64,000 bases of DNA. Source: Streptomyces sp. NBC_01232. Lineage in GTDB: Bacteria; Actinomycetota; Actinomycetes; Streptomycetales; Streptomycetaceae. The notes under the pieces were generated by a model. The model did no database searches. It had not been told where the DNA came from and saw only the letters and a program-made list of their open reading frames with translations. The position numbers and the translations under genes are program-made. The DNA lies in contig NZ_CP108518.1 in NCBI RefSeq assembly GCF_035989885.1, positions 1,364,001-1,428,000 of the forward strand. Reading direction: 5' to 3'. This document shows, in pieces, positions 43,516 to 51,962 of this stretch. Numbering within the stretch: position 1 is the first letter of the stretch; every line of letters starts with the position of its first letter.

Positions 43516-45186
43516 CTATCCGGCCATGACGACGACGGAGTGCCTGCCGGTGGCCCCGTCGGGGACGGTCGGGGCGCGCCGTTCGGTCTGGGTCTCCCCC
43601 GTCCGGTCGGTGGCGCGGACGGTGAGCGTGTGCGTGCCCGGCGCGGCCTGCCAGGAGTAGGACCACTGGCGCCAGGTGTCGCGGGTGTCCTCGGCGGCGA
43701 GATCGGTCTCCTGCCAGGGGCCGTCGTCGACCTGGATCTCGACGCGGTCGATGCCGCGGTGCTGGGCCCAGGCGACACCGGCCACCATCACCGTGCCGGG
43801 CGCGGGGCGGGCGAAGGGCTTGGGGGTGTCGATGCGCGCCTGGGTCTTGACCGGAGCCTTCCGGGCCCACTCGCGCCGGACCCAGTACGGGTCGTAGGCG
43901 TCGAAGGTGGTGAGCTCGATGTCCTCGATCCACTTGCACGCCGAGACGTACCCGTACAGGCCGGGAACCACCATCCGCACCGGAAAGCCGTGGTCGAGCG
44001 GGAGAGGCTCGCCGTTCATCCCGACCGCCAGCAGGGCGTCCCGGCCGTCCATGACGTCCTCGACCGGCGCGCCGAGCGTCATGCCGTCGACGGAGCGGGC
44101 CACCAGCTGGTCGGCGGGTCCGCCCCGGGACGGCGGTCGCACGCCGGCCTCCGCGAGCAGGTCGCCGAGCCGGGCGCCGAGCCATCTGGCGTTGCCCGCG
44201 TACGGTCCGCCGACCTCGTTGGAGACGCAGGTCAAGGTGATGTCCCGTTCGACGAGCGGCCGGGCGAGCAGCTCTTCGAAGGTGAGGCTCAGCTCGCGGG
44301 CCACGCCCTTGCCGTGGATCCGCAGCCGCCACGTGTCCGCCGGCACCCGGGGGACCACCAGGGCCGTGTCCACCCGGTAGAAGTCCTTGTTCGGCGTGGT
44401 GAAGGGACTGATCCCCGGCACCCGCAAGGCCGTGCCCGGGGGCGGGCCGGGCGCCGGTGACGCGGGGGGCGGCAGGACCACGGCCGCCCGGGAGGCGACC
44501 GCGTCGCCGGACCGCGAGGAGGTGAGGGTCCGGCCGGCGGCGCCCGCCCCCGAACCGAGGGCGGCGGCGGCTCCGGTGAGCAGCAGGAAACGGCGTCGGC
44601 TCCAGCCGGGCCGGGCGGCGGCCGGGGCCTCCTGGGGCCGGGCGGCGGCCTGTACTGCCTCCTGGGGCCGGGCGGCGGCCTGTACTGCCTCCTCGGTCCG
44701 GGCGGCGGCCGGTACTGCCTCCTCGGCCCGGGCGGCGGCCACGAGCGGGCCGATGAGGGCGTACAGCACGAGCGCGCCGGCCAGGGCTCCCGCGAGGGAC
44801 GGCAGGGCATCGGCGAACCCGTCGGAGTCCGGCCGGTTCAGCGCGGCCGCGGCGCCCACCAGGCCGAAGAGGAGCACGCCCGCCGCGCCGGTCCGCCGTC
44901 TGCGCAGGGCGAGCAGCCCGAGGGCCGTCGCCAGCAGGGCGGTAACGGCGAGGATGCCGAGTTGCAGGACGAGCTTGTCGTCGGTTCCGAAGCTGCGGAT
45001 CGCCCAGTCCTTGACCGCGGCGGGCGTGCGGTCGATGGCCGCTCCCCCGACGGCCGTGACCGGACCGGCCTCGGGCCGGACCCCGGCCGAGACCAGTTCC
45101 GCCAGCGCCAGTGCCACGTAGCCGGACACCAGTCCGGCCAGCGACGCCGAAGCTCCCCGCTCGATTGCTGCCTTGTCGATGCTCAC
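43516..45186 (-). CDS. Membrane-anchored sulfite-oxidase-type molybdopterin oxidoreductase
   Basis: 556 residues. Residues 1-150 hold four or five membrane helices, then an Ala/Glu-rich linker with 10-residue repeats, a second hydrophobic segment preceded by a Tat-like SRRRFLLLTGA (196-206), and a sulfite-oxidase fold (about 255-460) with the molybdenum-ligand Cys320 in TLTCVSNEVGG and the pterin-binding HGKGV. A C-terminal Ig-like dimerisation domain (MAGVAWAQHRGIDRVEIQVDDGPW) completes it. It faces outside the membrane. There is no haem domain, so electrons must go to a separate acceptor. The substrate may be sulfite or an organic S- or N-oxide. Start GTG/ATG at 45186 is by frame extent. 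Confidence 0.85.
   Translation of the reverse strand: MSIDKAAIERGASASLAGLVSGYVALALAELVSAGVRPEAGPVTAVGGAAIDRTPAAVKDWAIRSFGTDDKLVLQLGILAVTALLATALGLLALRRRRTGAAGVLLFGLVGAAAALNRPDSDGFADALPSLAGALAGALVLYALIGPLVAAARAEEAVPAAARTEEAVQAAARPQEAVQAAARPQEAPAAARPGWSRRRFLLLTGAAAALGSGAGAAGRTLTSSRSGDAVASRAAVVLPPPASPAPGPPPGTALRVPGISPFTTPNKDFYRVDTALVVPRVPADTWRLRIHGKGVARELSLTFEELLARPLVERDITLTCVSNEVGGPYAGNARWLGARLGDLLAEAGVRPPSRGGPADQLVARSVDGMTLGAPVEDVMDGRDALLAVGMNGEPLPLDHGFPVRMVVPGLYGYVSACKWIEDIELTTFDAYDPYWVRREWARKAPVKTQARIDTPKPFARPAPGTVMVAGVAWAQHRGIDRVEIQVDDGPWQETDLAAEDTRDTWRQWSYSWQAAPGTHTLTVRATDRTGETQTERRAPTVPDGATGRHSVVVMAG
44629..44740. repeat. 30-bp tandem repeat in the molybdoenzyme linker
   Basis: About 3.7 copies of a unit such as CCTCCTGGGGCCGGGCGG plus CGGCCTGTACTG; two copies are identical and the others diverge. 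They encode AAARPQEAVQ repeats between the membrane domain and the Tat-like segment. Confidence 0.85.
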
Positions 45187-45237
45187 ACCCGTGCCTTCGC
45201 GGCGCGGTCCGTGCCGGATTGGTCGTCGGGAGGGTGG

Positions 45238-45897
45238 TCAGTCCCGCGTGACGAGGCTGGTGACGAGGGCGGCGGTGCGCCGGTGCCAGGCACCCGCGCC
45301 GCTGAGCATCGCGTGGCCGCCCGTGGGCATCGGGATGGCGGTGGCGTCGGCGCCCGCGAGGCGGGACCGGCGCACGAACTCCCAGGATCCGGCGGCCGAG
45401 GTGACCCGGTCCCGCTCGTCGTGCAGCAGGTAGAGCCTGCGGCCCGCGAGGTGGTCCACCGGTTCGCCGGGCGGGCACCAGGGGGCGAGGGCCACCACGC
45501 CGTGGACCAGGGGTGCTCCGGCGGCGCGCAGTGCCGCCCGGCCGCCCATCGAATGGCCGACGAGGACCACCGGCACGTCCCCGGCGAGTTCCCGTATCCG
45601 CGCGAGGGCCGCCTCGGCGTCCCGGGCGGCGTCGCAGCGGGAGCCGTTCCAGCCGCGGTGCCGGTAGCGCACCTCGGCCACCAGGACGTCGCGCCCGCGG
45701 GTCGCGCGGGCGACGGCCGCGGCGAAGGGCCGCATCCGCAGCGCGGGGAGGTTGAGGAGGGGCGGCGGCTCCGGGCCGTCCTCGCGCCCTCCGTGGAGCA
45801 GCAGGACCGCCGCCGCCGGTACCGCGGGGGACGTACGGACCACGAGCGCCCCGCGCTCGCCGGTCGACTCCGTGCCCTGCTCCGTCCCGGCCGTCAC
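45238..45897 (-). CDS. Alpha/beta hydrolase
   Basis: 219 residues; GTG 45897 overlaps the stop of the DUF1295 gene (GTGA). It has an early VLLLHGGRE oxyanion segment, nucleophile GHSMGG (about 119-124), an acidic LLHDERDRV and the His in PTGGHAML, so all three catalytic elements are visible. It resembles small dienelactone-hydrolase-like esterases. It is the last gene of the coupled run that starts at the ECF sigma gene, which suggests a role with the lipid-modifying enzymes, for example on a fatty ester, but the substrate is unknown. Confidence 0.82.
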   Translation of the reverse strand: MTAGTEQGTESTGERGALVVRTSPAVPAAAVLLLHGGREDGPEPPPLLNLPALRMRPFAAAVARATRGRDVLVAEVRYRHRGWNGSRCDAARDAEAALARIRELAGDVPVVLVGHSMGGRAALRAAGAPLVHGVVALAPWCPPGEPVDHLAGRRLYLLHDERDRVTSAAGSWEFVRRSRLAGADATAIPMPTGGHAMLSGAGAWHRRTAALVTSLVTRD

Positions 45898-46751
45898 CCG
45901 TCCTCCCCCGGTATGCGGCGCGGCGGGCGCGGGAGGAACCCGCTGGTGCGGGCGGCGTAGGCGGCGTAGCCGGGCCGGTCTGCCATGTGCGCCTCCAGCA
46001 GTCTCTTGCCGCTGCCCCAGATCAGCAGCGCGCTCATCACCAGCGGCGACACCAGCGTGAGTGCCGCAGTCTGCCAGGTCGCGCAGGCCAGCAGGTACAG
46101 CCCCCACCAGACGAGGAAGTCGCCGAAGTAGTTGGGGTGCCGCGTCCAGCTCCACAGGCCGCGGTCCATGATCGCTCCGCGGCGCTCGGGGCGTTCCTTG
46201 AAGCGGGCGAGCTGGAAGTCTCCGACCCCCTCGAAGAGCAGCCCGGTCGCCCACAGGAGCAGGCCGGCCGCGGCGAGCGGCCCGAGGGGCACGGGCACGT
46301 ACGACGCGGCCTGCACGGGCAGCGAGACGAGCCAGACCAGCGCGCCCTGGAGGAGGTAGACCTTGCGCAGGGCGTAGAGCCGGGGGCTGCCCGGTGCCCG
46401 GGCGAGCATGCGGGCGTAGCGCGGGTCCTCGCCGTGCCCCCGGCCGCGCCGGGCGATGTGCAGGGCCAGGCGGATGCCCCAGACGACCGTCGCCGCCGCG
46501 ACCGCGAGGCGCCGGCCGTCGTCGCCGTACCCCGCCGACAGCAGCCAGCTGGTCAGGGCCACCGCGGCGAAGGCGACGCCCCAGGCGACGTCGACGATCC
46601 GGTCCAGGCCCCGGACGGTGGCGACGGCGAAGGTGACCAGCATGACGGCGAGAGCGGCGCCGGCCGCGAAGGCAAGATTGACGGCCAGGGCGCCCCAGTC
46701 GACGCCGCCGGTGAGCGCCGCCTGGGCCTGCGCCTGCGCGGCTGTGTTCAT
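45894..46751 (-). CDS. DUF1295 membrane protein (steroid 5-alpha-reductase-like)
   Basis: 285 residues with seven or more hydrophobic segments. ATG 46751 overlaps the stop of the methyltransferase gene (ATGA). The C-terminal MDRGLWSWTRHPNYFGDFLVWWG is the family signature shared with 3-oxo-5-alpha-steroid 4-dehydrogenases and isoprenylcysteine methyltransferases; the Arg-His-Pro-Asn-Tyr motif binds a nucleotide cofactor. A reductase acting on a membrane lipid is the family expectation. It is coupled to CFA-synthase-like, DUF1365 and amine oxidase genes, a set known from light and singlet-oxygen regulons. Confidence 0.85.
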   Translation of the reverse strand: MNTAAQAQAQAALTGGVDWGALAVNLAFAAGAALAVMLVTFAVATVRGLDRIVDVAWGVAFAAVALTSWLLSAGYGDDGRRLAVAAATVVWGIRLALHIARRGRGHGEDPRYARMLARAPGSPRLYALRKVYLLQGALVWLVSLPVQAASYVPVPLGPLAAAGLLLWATGLLFEGVGDFQLARFKERPERRGAIMDRGLWSWTRHPNYFGDFLVWWGLYLLACATWQTAALTLVSPLVMSALLIWGSGKRLLEAHMADRPGYAAYAARTSGFLPRPPRRIPGEDG

Positions 46752-48049
46752 CGCGTTTCCCGGGGCACGGGGTCGGCGGTGAGCAGCAGTTGGCGTACGT
46801 CGAGGTAGCGCGAGCGGAACCCGGCCTCGGAGTAGGCGAGGTAGAGCTCCCACATCCGGCGGAAGGTGCGGTCGAAGCCGAGGGCGTCGACGGGGTCCGC
46901 CTGTCGCCCGAACTCCTCGCGCCACAGCCGCAGCGTCTCCGCGTAGTGGTCGCCGAAGCCGGCGTCGGCCTCGGTGCGCAGCCCGGCTGCGGCGCTCTCG
47001 TGGGCGATCGCCTCGCGGGAGGGGATGAGGCCGCCGGGGAAGATGTACTTGCTGATCCAGGTGTGCGTGCGGGCGGTCAGGAGCATGCGCTCGTGCGGCA
47101 TGGTGATGGCCTGGAGGGCGACGCGGCCGCCGGGTGCCAGGAGCCGGCGCAGGCCGGCGAAGTAGGCGGACCAGTACTCGGCGCCGACCGCCTCGATCAT
47201 CTCCACGCTGACGACGGCGTCGAAGGAGCCCTCCACGTGCCGGTAGTCGCGCAGTTCGACGGTGACCCGGTCGCCGAGGCCGGCCGTGGCGATGCGCTCC
47301 CGGGCCAGGTCGCGCTGCTCCGCGGAGAGGGTCACGGTCAGCACCCGGGCGCCCCGGGCGGCGGCCCGGATCGCCAGCTCGCCCCAGCCGGTGCCGATCT
47401 CCAGCACCCGGGTGCCCGGTCCGACGTCCGCGAGGTCGAGGAGCCGGTCGATCTTGCGGTGCTGGGCGGCGGTGAAGGTCGCGGGCGAGGCGGGGAAGGC
47501 GGCGAAGACCGCCGAGGAGTAGCTCATGCTCCGGTCCAGGAACAGCGTGAACAGCTCGTTGGACAGGTCGTAGTGGTGCTGGATGTTCTCCCGCGAGCCC
47601 TCGGGGGTGTTGCGCTGCTGCTCCGGGCGCCTGCGCACCCAGGCGTCGCGCAGCCGGCGCAGCGGCGCCGGCACCAGGTCGTCGACGTGCGCGGCAAGCA
47701 CGGTGAGGGCGCCGACCAGGTCGTCGCTGTCCCATTCCCCGGCCATGTACGACTCGCCGAAGCCGATCAGACCGTCCGCGCCGATCCGGCGGTAGAAGGC
47801 CTCCGGGTCGTGGAGGGTGAGCGTGGGCAGCGCTCCGGCCTGCCGCGGGACGCCGTACGCCGGCCGCTGCCCGTCCCCGTGCCGTATCCGCAGCGGGAGC
47901 CGGGCGAGGGCGCGGCCGATGATCCGCTCGGCGACGGCGGTGCGCAGCGCCGAGGCGCGGGGCGGCCGGACCACGTCGGGCCAGCGGGCCGCGTCGACGG
48001 GGGCGGGCGCGGGCGCGCTCTCGTGGGCCGGGACGTACGAGACGGTCAC
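46748..48049 (-). CDS. Cyclopropane-fatty-acid-synthase-like SAM methyltransferase
   Basis: 433 residues. GTG 48049 overlaps the DUF1365 stop. After an N-terminal Ala/Pro tail and helical domain come ENIQHHYDLSNELFTLFLD (substrate/SAM region), the SAM-binding VLEIGTGWGELAI, VEMIEAVGAEYW and the C-terminal domain with FDRTFRRMWELYLAYSEAGFR. The family methylates double bonds of phospholipid acyl chains. Relatives next to DUF1365 and FAD oxidase genes take part in furan-fatty-acid or related lipid formation in some proteobacteria; whether the product here is cyclopropane, branched or furan is not readable. Confidence 0.87.
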   Translation of the reverse strand: MTVSYVPAHESAPAPAPVDAARWPDVVRPPRASALRTAVAERIIGRALARLPLRIRHGDGQRPAYGVPRQAGALPTLTLHDPEAFYRRIGADGLIGFGESYMAGEWDSDDLVGALTVLAAHVDDLVPAPLRRLRDAWVRRRPEQQRNTPEGSRENIQHHYDLSNELFTLFLDRSMSYSSAVFAAFPASPATFTAAQHRKIDRLLDLADVGPGTRVLEIGTGWGELAIRAAARGARVLTVTLSAEQRDLARERIATAGLGDRVTVELRDYRHVEGSFDAVVSVEMIEAVGAEYWSAYFAGLRRLLAPGGRVALQAITMPHERMLLTARTHTWISKYIFPGGLIPSREAIAHESAAAGLRTEADAGFGDHYAETLRLWREEFGRQADPVDALGFDRTFRRMWELYLAYSEAGFRSRYLDVRQLLLTADPVPRETR

Positions 48050-48810
48050 AGGGTGCCTTCCTGCGTGGGGTGCACGGGACGGGGGCGGACCGGGAGTCCG
48101 CGGAGGAGGAGCCGGATGCCCTGGAAGCGGATGCCGGCGGAGACCCGGGCGGTGGACCACGGATGGCGCAGGGCGGCGCCGATCAGGGCGCGGGCACCGG
48201 CCGGACGGTGGTGGCCGCGTACGGTCGCGGTGAAGGGGCAGGTCCCGTCGTCGTGGCGCAGTTGCACGGTCAGGTCGAGGCGGTCGCCGGGGACGGGCAG
48301 CCGCATCCGGTAGAAGCCCTCGACCGCGAAGAACGGCGAGACGTAGAAGTCCTTGGGGACGTCGGCGAGTCCGTCGGCACCGGGGCGCAGCAGGTAGCAG
48401 TGGCGCTCGCCGTAGGTGTTGTGGACCTCGGCGACGACGCACACCGGGGTACCGGCGCGGTCGTGGCACCAGTAGAGGGTGAGCGGGTTGAAGACGTGTC
48501 CGAGGACCCGGGCGTGGGCGAGCATCAGGACGCGTCCGTCGGCGTTCTCCACGCCGTGGGCGGCCAGCTGGGCCTCCAGGCCCGCGCGCAGGGTGGGGGC
48601 CTTGCCGCCGAAGTGGTCACGGGCGTCGAAGCGGGCCAGCGGGCGCAGTCCCCTGGGGATGCGGGGCGGCTCGTCGATGTCGATGAGCCACAGGTAGGTG
48701 CGCTGCCGGAAGGCGTGCCGGACGGGGCCGGTGCGTTCGTGGGCCACCGTGCACTCGTAGAGGGCCGGCACCCGGGGCGGCGCGGCCTGCGGCGCCGGGG
48801 CCGCGTTCAC
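48046..48810 (-). CDS. DUF1365 protein
   Basis: 254 residues; GTG 48810 overlaps the amine oxidase stop (GTGA). The family features are YECTVAHERTGPVRHAFRQRTYLWLIDIDE at the N-terminus, LGHVFNPLTLYWCHD and AEVHNTYGERHCYLL in the middle, and KDFYVSPFF. The biochemical role is not established; it is nearly always next to an FAD-dependent amine-oxidase-like protein and a CFA-type methyltransferase, exactly as here. No signal peptide or membrane segment. Confidence 0.85.
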   Translation of the reverse strand: MNAAPAPQAAPPRVPALYECTVAHERTGPVRHAFRQRTYLWLIDIDEPPRIPRGLRPLARFDARDHFGGKAPTLRAGLEAQLAAHGVENADGRVLMLAHARVLGHVFNPLTLYWCHDRAGTPVCVVAEVHNTYGERHCYLLRPGADGLADVPKDFYVSPFFAVEGFYRMRLPVPGDRLDLTVQLRHDDGTCPFTATVRGHHRPAGARALIGAALRHPWSTARVSAGIRFQGIRLLLRGLPVRPRPVHPTQEGTL

Positions 48811-50069
48811 CACCTCACCCCCAGGGCCTCGGCCGCGGCGACTCCGGAGCGGCAGCCGTCCTCGTGGAAGCCCCAGCCGTGGTAGGCACCGGCGAAGGCG
48901 GTCACGGACGTGTTCAGCCGGGGCAGTTCCTGCTGCGCCGCCACGGACCGGGGGGTGTAGACGGGGTGTTCGTACACCATGCGGGCGATCACGTCGAAGG
49001 GGTCGACCCGGCCGCGGGCGTTGAGGGTCACGATGTGCGGGTCGGCGGTCGGCAGCCGCTGGAGCCGGTTCATGTCGTAGCTGACCTGGACGCTCTCGGG
49101 ACGGGCGGCGCAGGAGGGGAGCCAGTAGTTCCAGGAGGCGCGCGCGTGCGGGGACCGGGGCAGCAGTGAGGTGTCGCGGTGCAGCACGGTGGGGTTGCGG
49201 GAGTACGTGAACGCTCCGAGGATCCGGATCTCGTCCTCGGTCGGATCGGCCAGCAGGCGCAGCGCCTGGTCGGGGTGGACGGCGACGACCACGGCCGCGT
49301 ACGGGGTCGAGTCGCCGTCCGGGGTGACCACGCGCGCGTGGTCGGCGGCGCGTACGACGGCCCGGACCGGGGTCCCGGTGCGGACGGAGGTGAGGTGCTT
49401 GGCCACCTTGGCCACGTAGGTCGCCGAACCTCCTTCGACCGTACGCCACTTCGGGGATCCCTTGACGGACAGCAGTCCGTGGTGGGCCAGGAAGCGGAAG
49501 AGGTACCGGGCGGGGTACTCCAGGGCCGTGTCCGGAGCGCACGACCAGACGGCGGCTACGAGCGGGACGGCGAAGTGGCCGACGAAGTAGGGGGAGAAGC
49601 GGTGCAGGTCGAGGAACTCCCCCAGGGTCTGCCCGTCCTCCTCCTCCTGCGAGTCGAGCAGCTTCCGGGCGGCGCGGTGGAAGCGCGGCACCTCGGCGAG
49701 CATGCGCAGGTGGCGGCCGCGCAGCACATTGCCTCCGCCGAGCAGTCCGGCCGCGCCGCGGGCGCCCGCGTATTCCAGGCCGCAGCCGTCGCACCGCACC
49801 GACATGCTCATCTCGGATTCCTGGGTGGTGACGCCCAGTTCGTGGAACAGCCGCAGCAGGTGCGGGTAGGTGCGCTCGTTGTGCACGATGAATCCGCTGT
49901 CCACGTGGACGGTGCCCGCGTCCTGTGTGGGCAGTTCATGGGTGTGGGCGTGGCCGCCGAGGCGGTCGTCCGCCTCGTACAGCACCACGTCGTATTCGCG
50001 TTGCAGCACGTGAGCGGCCGTCAGTCCCGCAACGCCCCCGCCCACCACAGCGACTCTCCGCCGGTCCAC
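48807..50069 (-). CDS. FAD-dependent amine-oxidase-like desaturase/oxidoreductase
   Basis: 420 residues. GTG 50069 lies one base after the sigma-factor stop with GAGGGG upstream; the frame continues to 50123 inside the sigma gene, which is less likely. The Rossmann motif VAVVGGGVAGLTAAHVL, YEADDRLGGHAHT and the C-terminal FAGAYHGWGFHEDGCRSG define this amine-oxidase subgroup. In the light/singlet-oxygen lipid clusters such proteins accompany DUF1365 and a methyltransferase and probably desaturate or oxidise a modified acyl chain. Coupled to DUF1365 downstream. Confidence 0.85.
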   Translation of the reverse strand: MDRRRVAVVGGGVAGLTAAHVLQREYDVVLYEADDRLGGHAHTHELPTQDAGTVHVDSGFIVHNERTYPHLLRLFHELGVTTQESEMSMSVRCDGCGLEYAGARGAAGLLGGGNVLRGRHLRMLAEVPRFHRAARKLLDSQEEEDGQTLGEFLDLHRFSPYFVGHFAVPLVAAVWSCAPDTALEYPARYLFRFLAHHGLLSVKGSPKWRTVEGGSATYVAKVAKHLTSVRTGTPVRAVVRAADHARVVTPDGDSTPYAAVVVAVHPDQALRLLADPTEDEIRILGAFTYSRNPTVLHRDTSLLPRSPHARASWNYWLPSCAARPESVQVSYDMNRLQRLPTADPHIVTLNARGRVDPFDVIARMVYEHPVYTPRSVAAQQELPRLNTSVTAFAGAYHGWGFHEDGCRSGVAAAEALGVRW

Positions 50070-50070
50070 G

Positions 50071-50862
50071 TCACTCAACCCCTCGCGCTCGCTGCCCCGC
50101 ACGGCCGGTGCCGGGCGTTTCACGGGTACTTCGGTGCCGGAGGGCCCGCGGATGGGAATCTTGTTCCGGCGGGTGCCGGGTACCGGGCGACACCGGCACG
50201 GGCGCCGTGCCCACCGCCGCCGTTCCCACCGCCGCCGCCGCCGCTGCCGCCGCTCCCGCCGCCTCCGCCGCGCCTGCGCACGCCTCGCCGTCGAGGCAGT
50301 GGCGGATCCGGTGCAGGCCCCGCCGGGCGTGGCTCTTGACGGTGCCGAGCGGCATTCCGGTGCGCTCGGCGATCTGGGCCTGGGTGAGGTCCGCGTAGAA
50401 GGCCATGGCCAGCACCTCGCGCTGGGCGCGGGGCAGTTTCGCCAGCTCGCCGGTGACGAGCACCCGGTCCAGGACGGTTTCGGGGCCCGCGACCGGCTCG
50501 CCCGCGGGCGGCAGGGCGGCGCCGGCGGCGGCGACCAGGTCGAGCCGCCGGGTACGGGCCGTGAGCGCGTCGGCGATCTTCCGCCGGGTGATGCCGACCA
50601 GCCATCCGGGGAACGGTCCGCGCTCCGGCCGGTATCCGGCGCGGCCCTGCCAGGCGGCCAGGAAGACCTGCTGGCGGACGTCCTCGGCTTCCCTGGAGTC
50701 GCCGAGGGTGCGGGCCGCCAGGGTGTGGACGAGCCCGCCCCAGCGTCGGTACGCGGCGCTCAGGCACGCCTCGTCGCCGCGTACGAAGCCCTCGGCGACC
50801 TCGTGGTCGGGCAGCTCCCGGGCCGCGGGTGACGGCCGGGTGATGACGCTCTGTGCGGTCAT
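50071..50862 (-). CDS. litS: ECF sigma factor (LitS-like)
   Basis: 263 residues. ATG 50862 has AGAGGCAG upstream. Region 2 (about 25-90: EACLSAAYRRWGGLVHTLAARTLGDSREAEDVRQQVFLAAW) and region 4 (about 140-190: LPRAQREVLAMAFYADLTQAQIAERTGMPLGTVKSHARRGLHRIR) are intact. It ends in a 70-residue Ala- then Arg/His-rich tail that is not part of the usual ECF core. No anti-sigma gene is next to it. It is divergent from a LitR-type regulator 98 bases away, the arrangement of litS-litR in S. coelicolor, where LitS directs light-induced transcription. It heads the coupled lipid gene run. Symbol by synteny. Confidence 0.82.
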   Translation of the reverse strand: MTAQSVITRPSPAARELPDHEVAEGFVRGDEACLSAAYRRWGGLVHTLAARTLGDSREAEDVRQQVFLAAWQGRAGYRPERGPFPGWLVGITRRKIADALTARTRRLDLVAAAGAALPPAGEPVAGPETVLDRVLVTGELAKLPRAQREVLAMAFYADLTQAQIAERTGMPLGTVKSHARRGLHRIRHCLDGEACAGAAEAAGAAAAAAAAVGTAAVGTAPVPVSPGTRHPPEQDSHPRALRHRSTRETPGTGRAGQRARGVE

Positions 50863-50916
50863 GGCGACTGCCTCTCGGACGGGGACCGGTGCCCGTCCAG
50901 ATTCCGGCCCGCCCGT

Positions 50917-50940
50917 GCATCGATTCCACTCGCATCGGTT
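50917..50940. promoter_or_regulatory. Direct repeats in the litS-litR intergenic region
   Basis: GCATCGATT (50917-50925) and GCATCGGTT (50932-50940) are two near-identical 9-mers spaced 15 bases start to start, midway between the divergent starts. This suits a MerR-type operator controlling both genes, but is unproven. Confidence 0.4.
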
Positions 50941-50960
50941 GTGCGTCGCATGATGGATCC

Positions 50961-51962
50961 ATGAACGAGACCGCACAGCGGCCCGCCGAGGCCGTGCACG
51001 GTGTCACGACCGGGGCCGTGGCACGCCGGCTGGGAGTCGCCCCCACGACACTGCGCTCCTGGGACCGGCGGTACGGGATCGGGCCGGCCGCCCGCGAGGA
51101 CGGCCGGCACCGGCGGTGGACCCCCGCGGACATCGCCGTCCTGCAGGAAATGTGCCGCCTGACCGCGTCGGGGGTGCCGCCGGCGGAGGCGGCGCGCGCC
51201 GCCCGGACCGGGTCGGGAGCCCCCGCGCCCGACACGCCCACGGCACCGGGCCGTCAGCCGGGATCGGGCAACGGGCTGCCGCTGGGCGACGTGCGCCAGG
51301 AGTGCCGGGGGCTGGGCCGGGCCGCCGTGCGCCTCGATTCGCCGACGATGGACGAGATGCTGGGCTCCCTGATCGCCGAATACGGCCTGGTCACCACCTG
51401 GGAGGAGGTGATGGTGCCGACCCTGCACGCCGTGGGGCGCAAGTGGGAGACCTCGGGCGACCAGTACGTCGAGGTCGAGCACCTGCTGTCCTGGCACGTC
51501 TCGACCGCGCTGCGCCGTGTGAGCATCGGCGCATTGTCCGGCCCCCGGGCGGCCGCTCCCCCGATCCTGCTGGCGTGCGTACCGGGCGAGCAGCACACGC
51601 TCCCGCTGGAGGCCCTGGCCGCCGGACTGGCCGAACTCGGCCTGCCCGCCCGGATGTTCGGGGCGGCCGTGCCGCCCGAGGCGCTCACCCAGGCCGTACG
51701 CCGGATCGGTCCCGCCGCGGTCGTGCTGTGGGCCCAGGCCCGCTCCACCGCGCACCACGCCCTCGCCCGGCACGTCGCCGACACCGCATGGGGGGTCAAG
51801 GGCGCCCGGGCCCGGACCACGGTCCTCCTCGCGGGCCCCGGCTGGGCGGGGCCCGCGCCCGCCCCGGGCATGCTGCGCCCCGGCGGGCTGCGGGAGGCCC
51901 TGGCCCTGCTGCGCGGGCTGTGCGAGGCCGCGGCGGCGGGAGCGGTGCCTCAGCGCTCCTGA
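50961..51962 (+). CDS. litR: MerR-family B12-binding light regulator (LitR/CarH type)
   Basis: 333 residues. N-terminal MerR HTH (about 14-82: TTGAVARRLGVAPTTLRSWDRRYGIGP) followed by a cobalamin-binding part: a helical bundle with Trp162 and the EH pair 173-174 (KWETSGDQYVEVEHLLS), then PGEQH with His212, the expected lower ligand of adenosylcobalamin. These are the residues that make CarH/LitR proteins light sensors: dark adenosylcobalamin-bound tetramers repress and light breaks the Co-C bond. The usual Gly after the His motif is replaced (HTLPL). ATG 50961 has only a weak site. It should repress itself and litS in the dark. It overlaps the convergent hydrolase by 13 bases. Confidence 0.87.
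   Translation: MNETAQRPAEAVHGVTTGAVARRLGVAPTTLRSWDRRYGIGPAAREDGRHRRWTPADIAVLQEMCRLTASGVPPAEAARAARTGSGAPAPDTPTAPGRQPGSGNGLPLGDVRQECRGLGRAAVRLDSPTMDEMLGSLIAEYGLVTTWEEVMVPTLHAVGRKWETSGDQYVEVEHLLSWHVSTALRRVSIGALSGPRAAAPPILLACVPGEQHTLPLEALAAGLAELGLPARMFGAAVPPEALTQAVRRIGPAAVVLWAQARSTAHHALARHVADTAWGVKGARARTTVLLAGPGWAGPAPAPGMLRPGGLREALALLRGLCEAAAAGAVPQRS

Noticed and set aside
45894..47735. A 613-residue fusion of a methyltransferase part and DUF1295
   Set aside because: The N-terminal part is in the wrong frame of the CFA gene. An ATGA overlap gives DUF1295 its own start at 46751.
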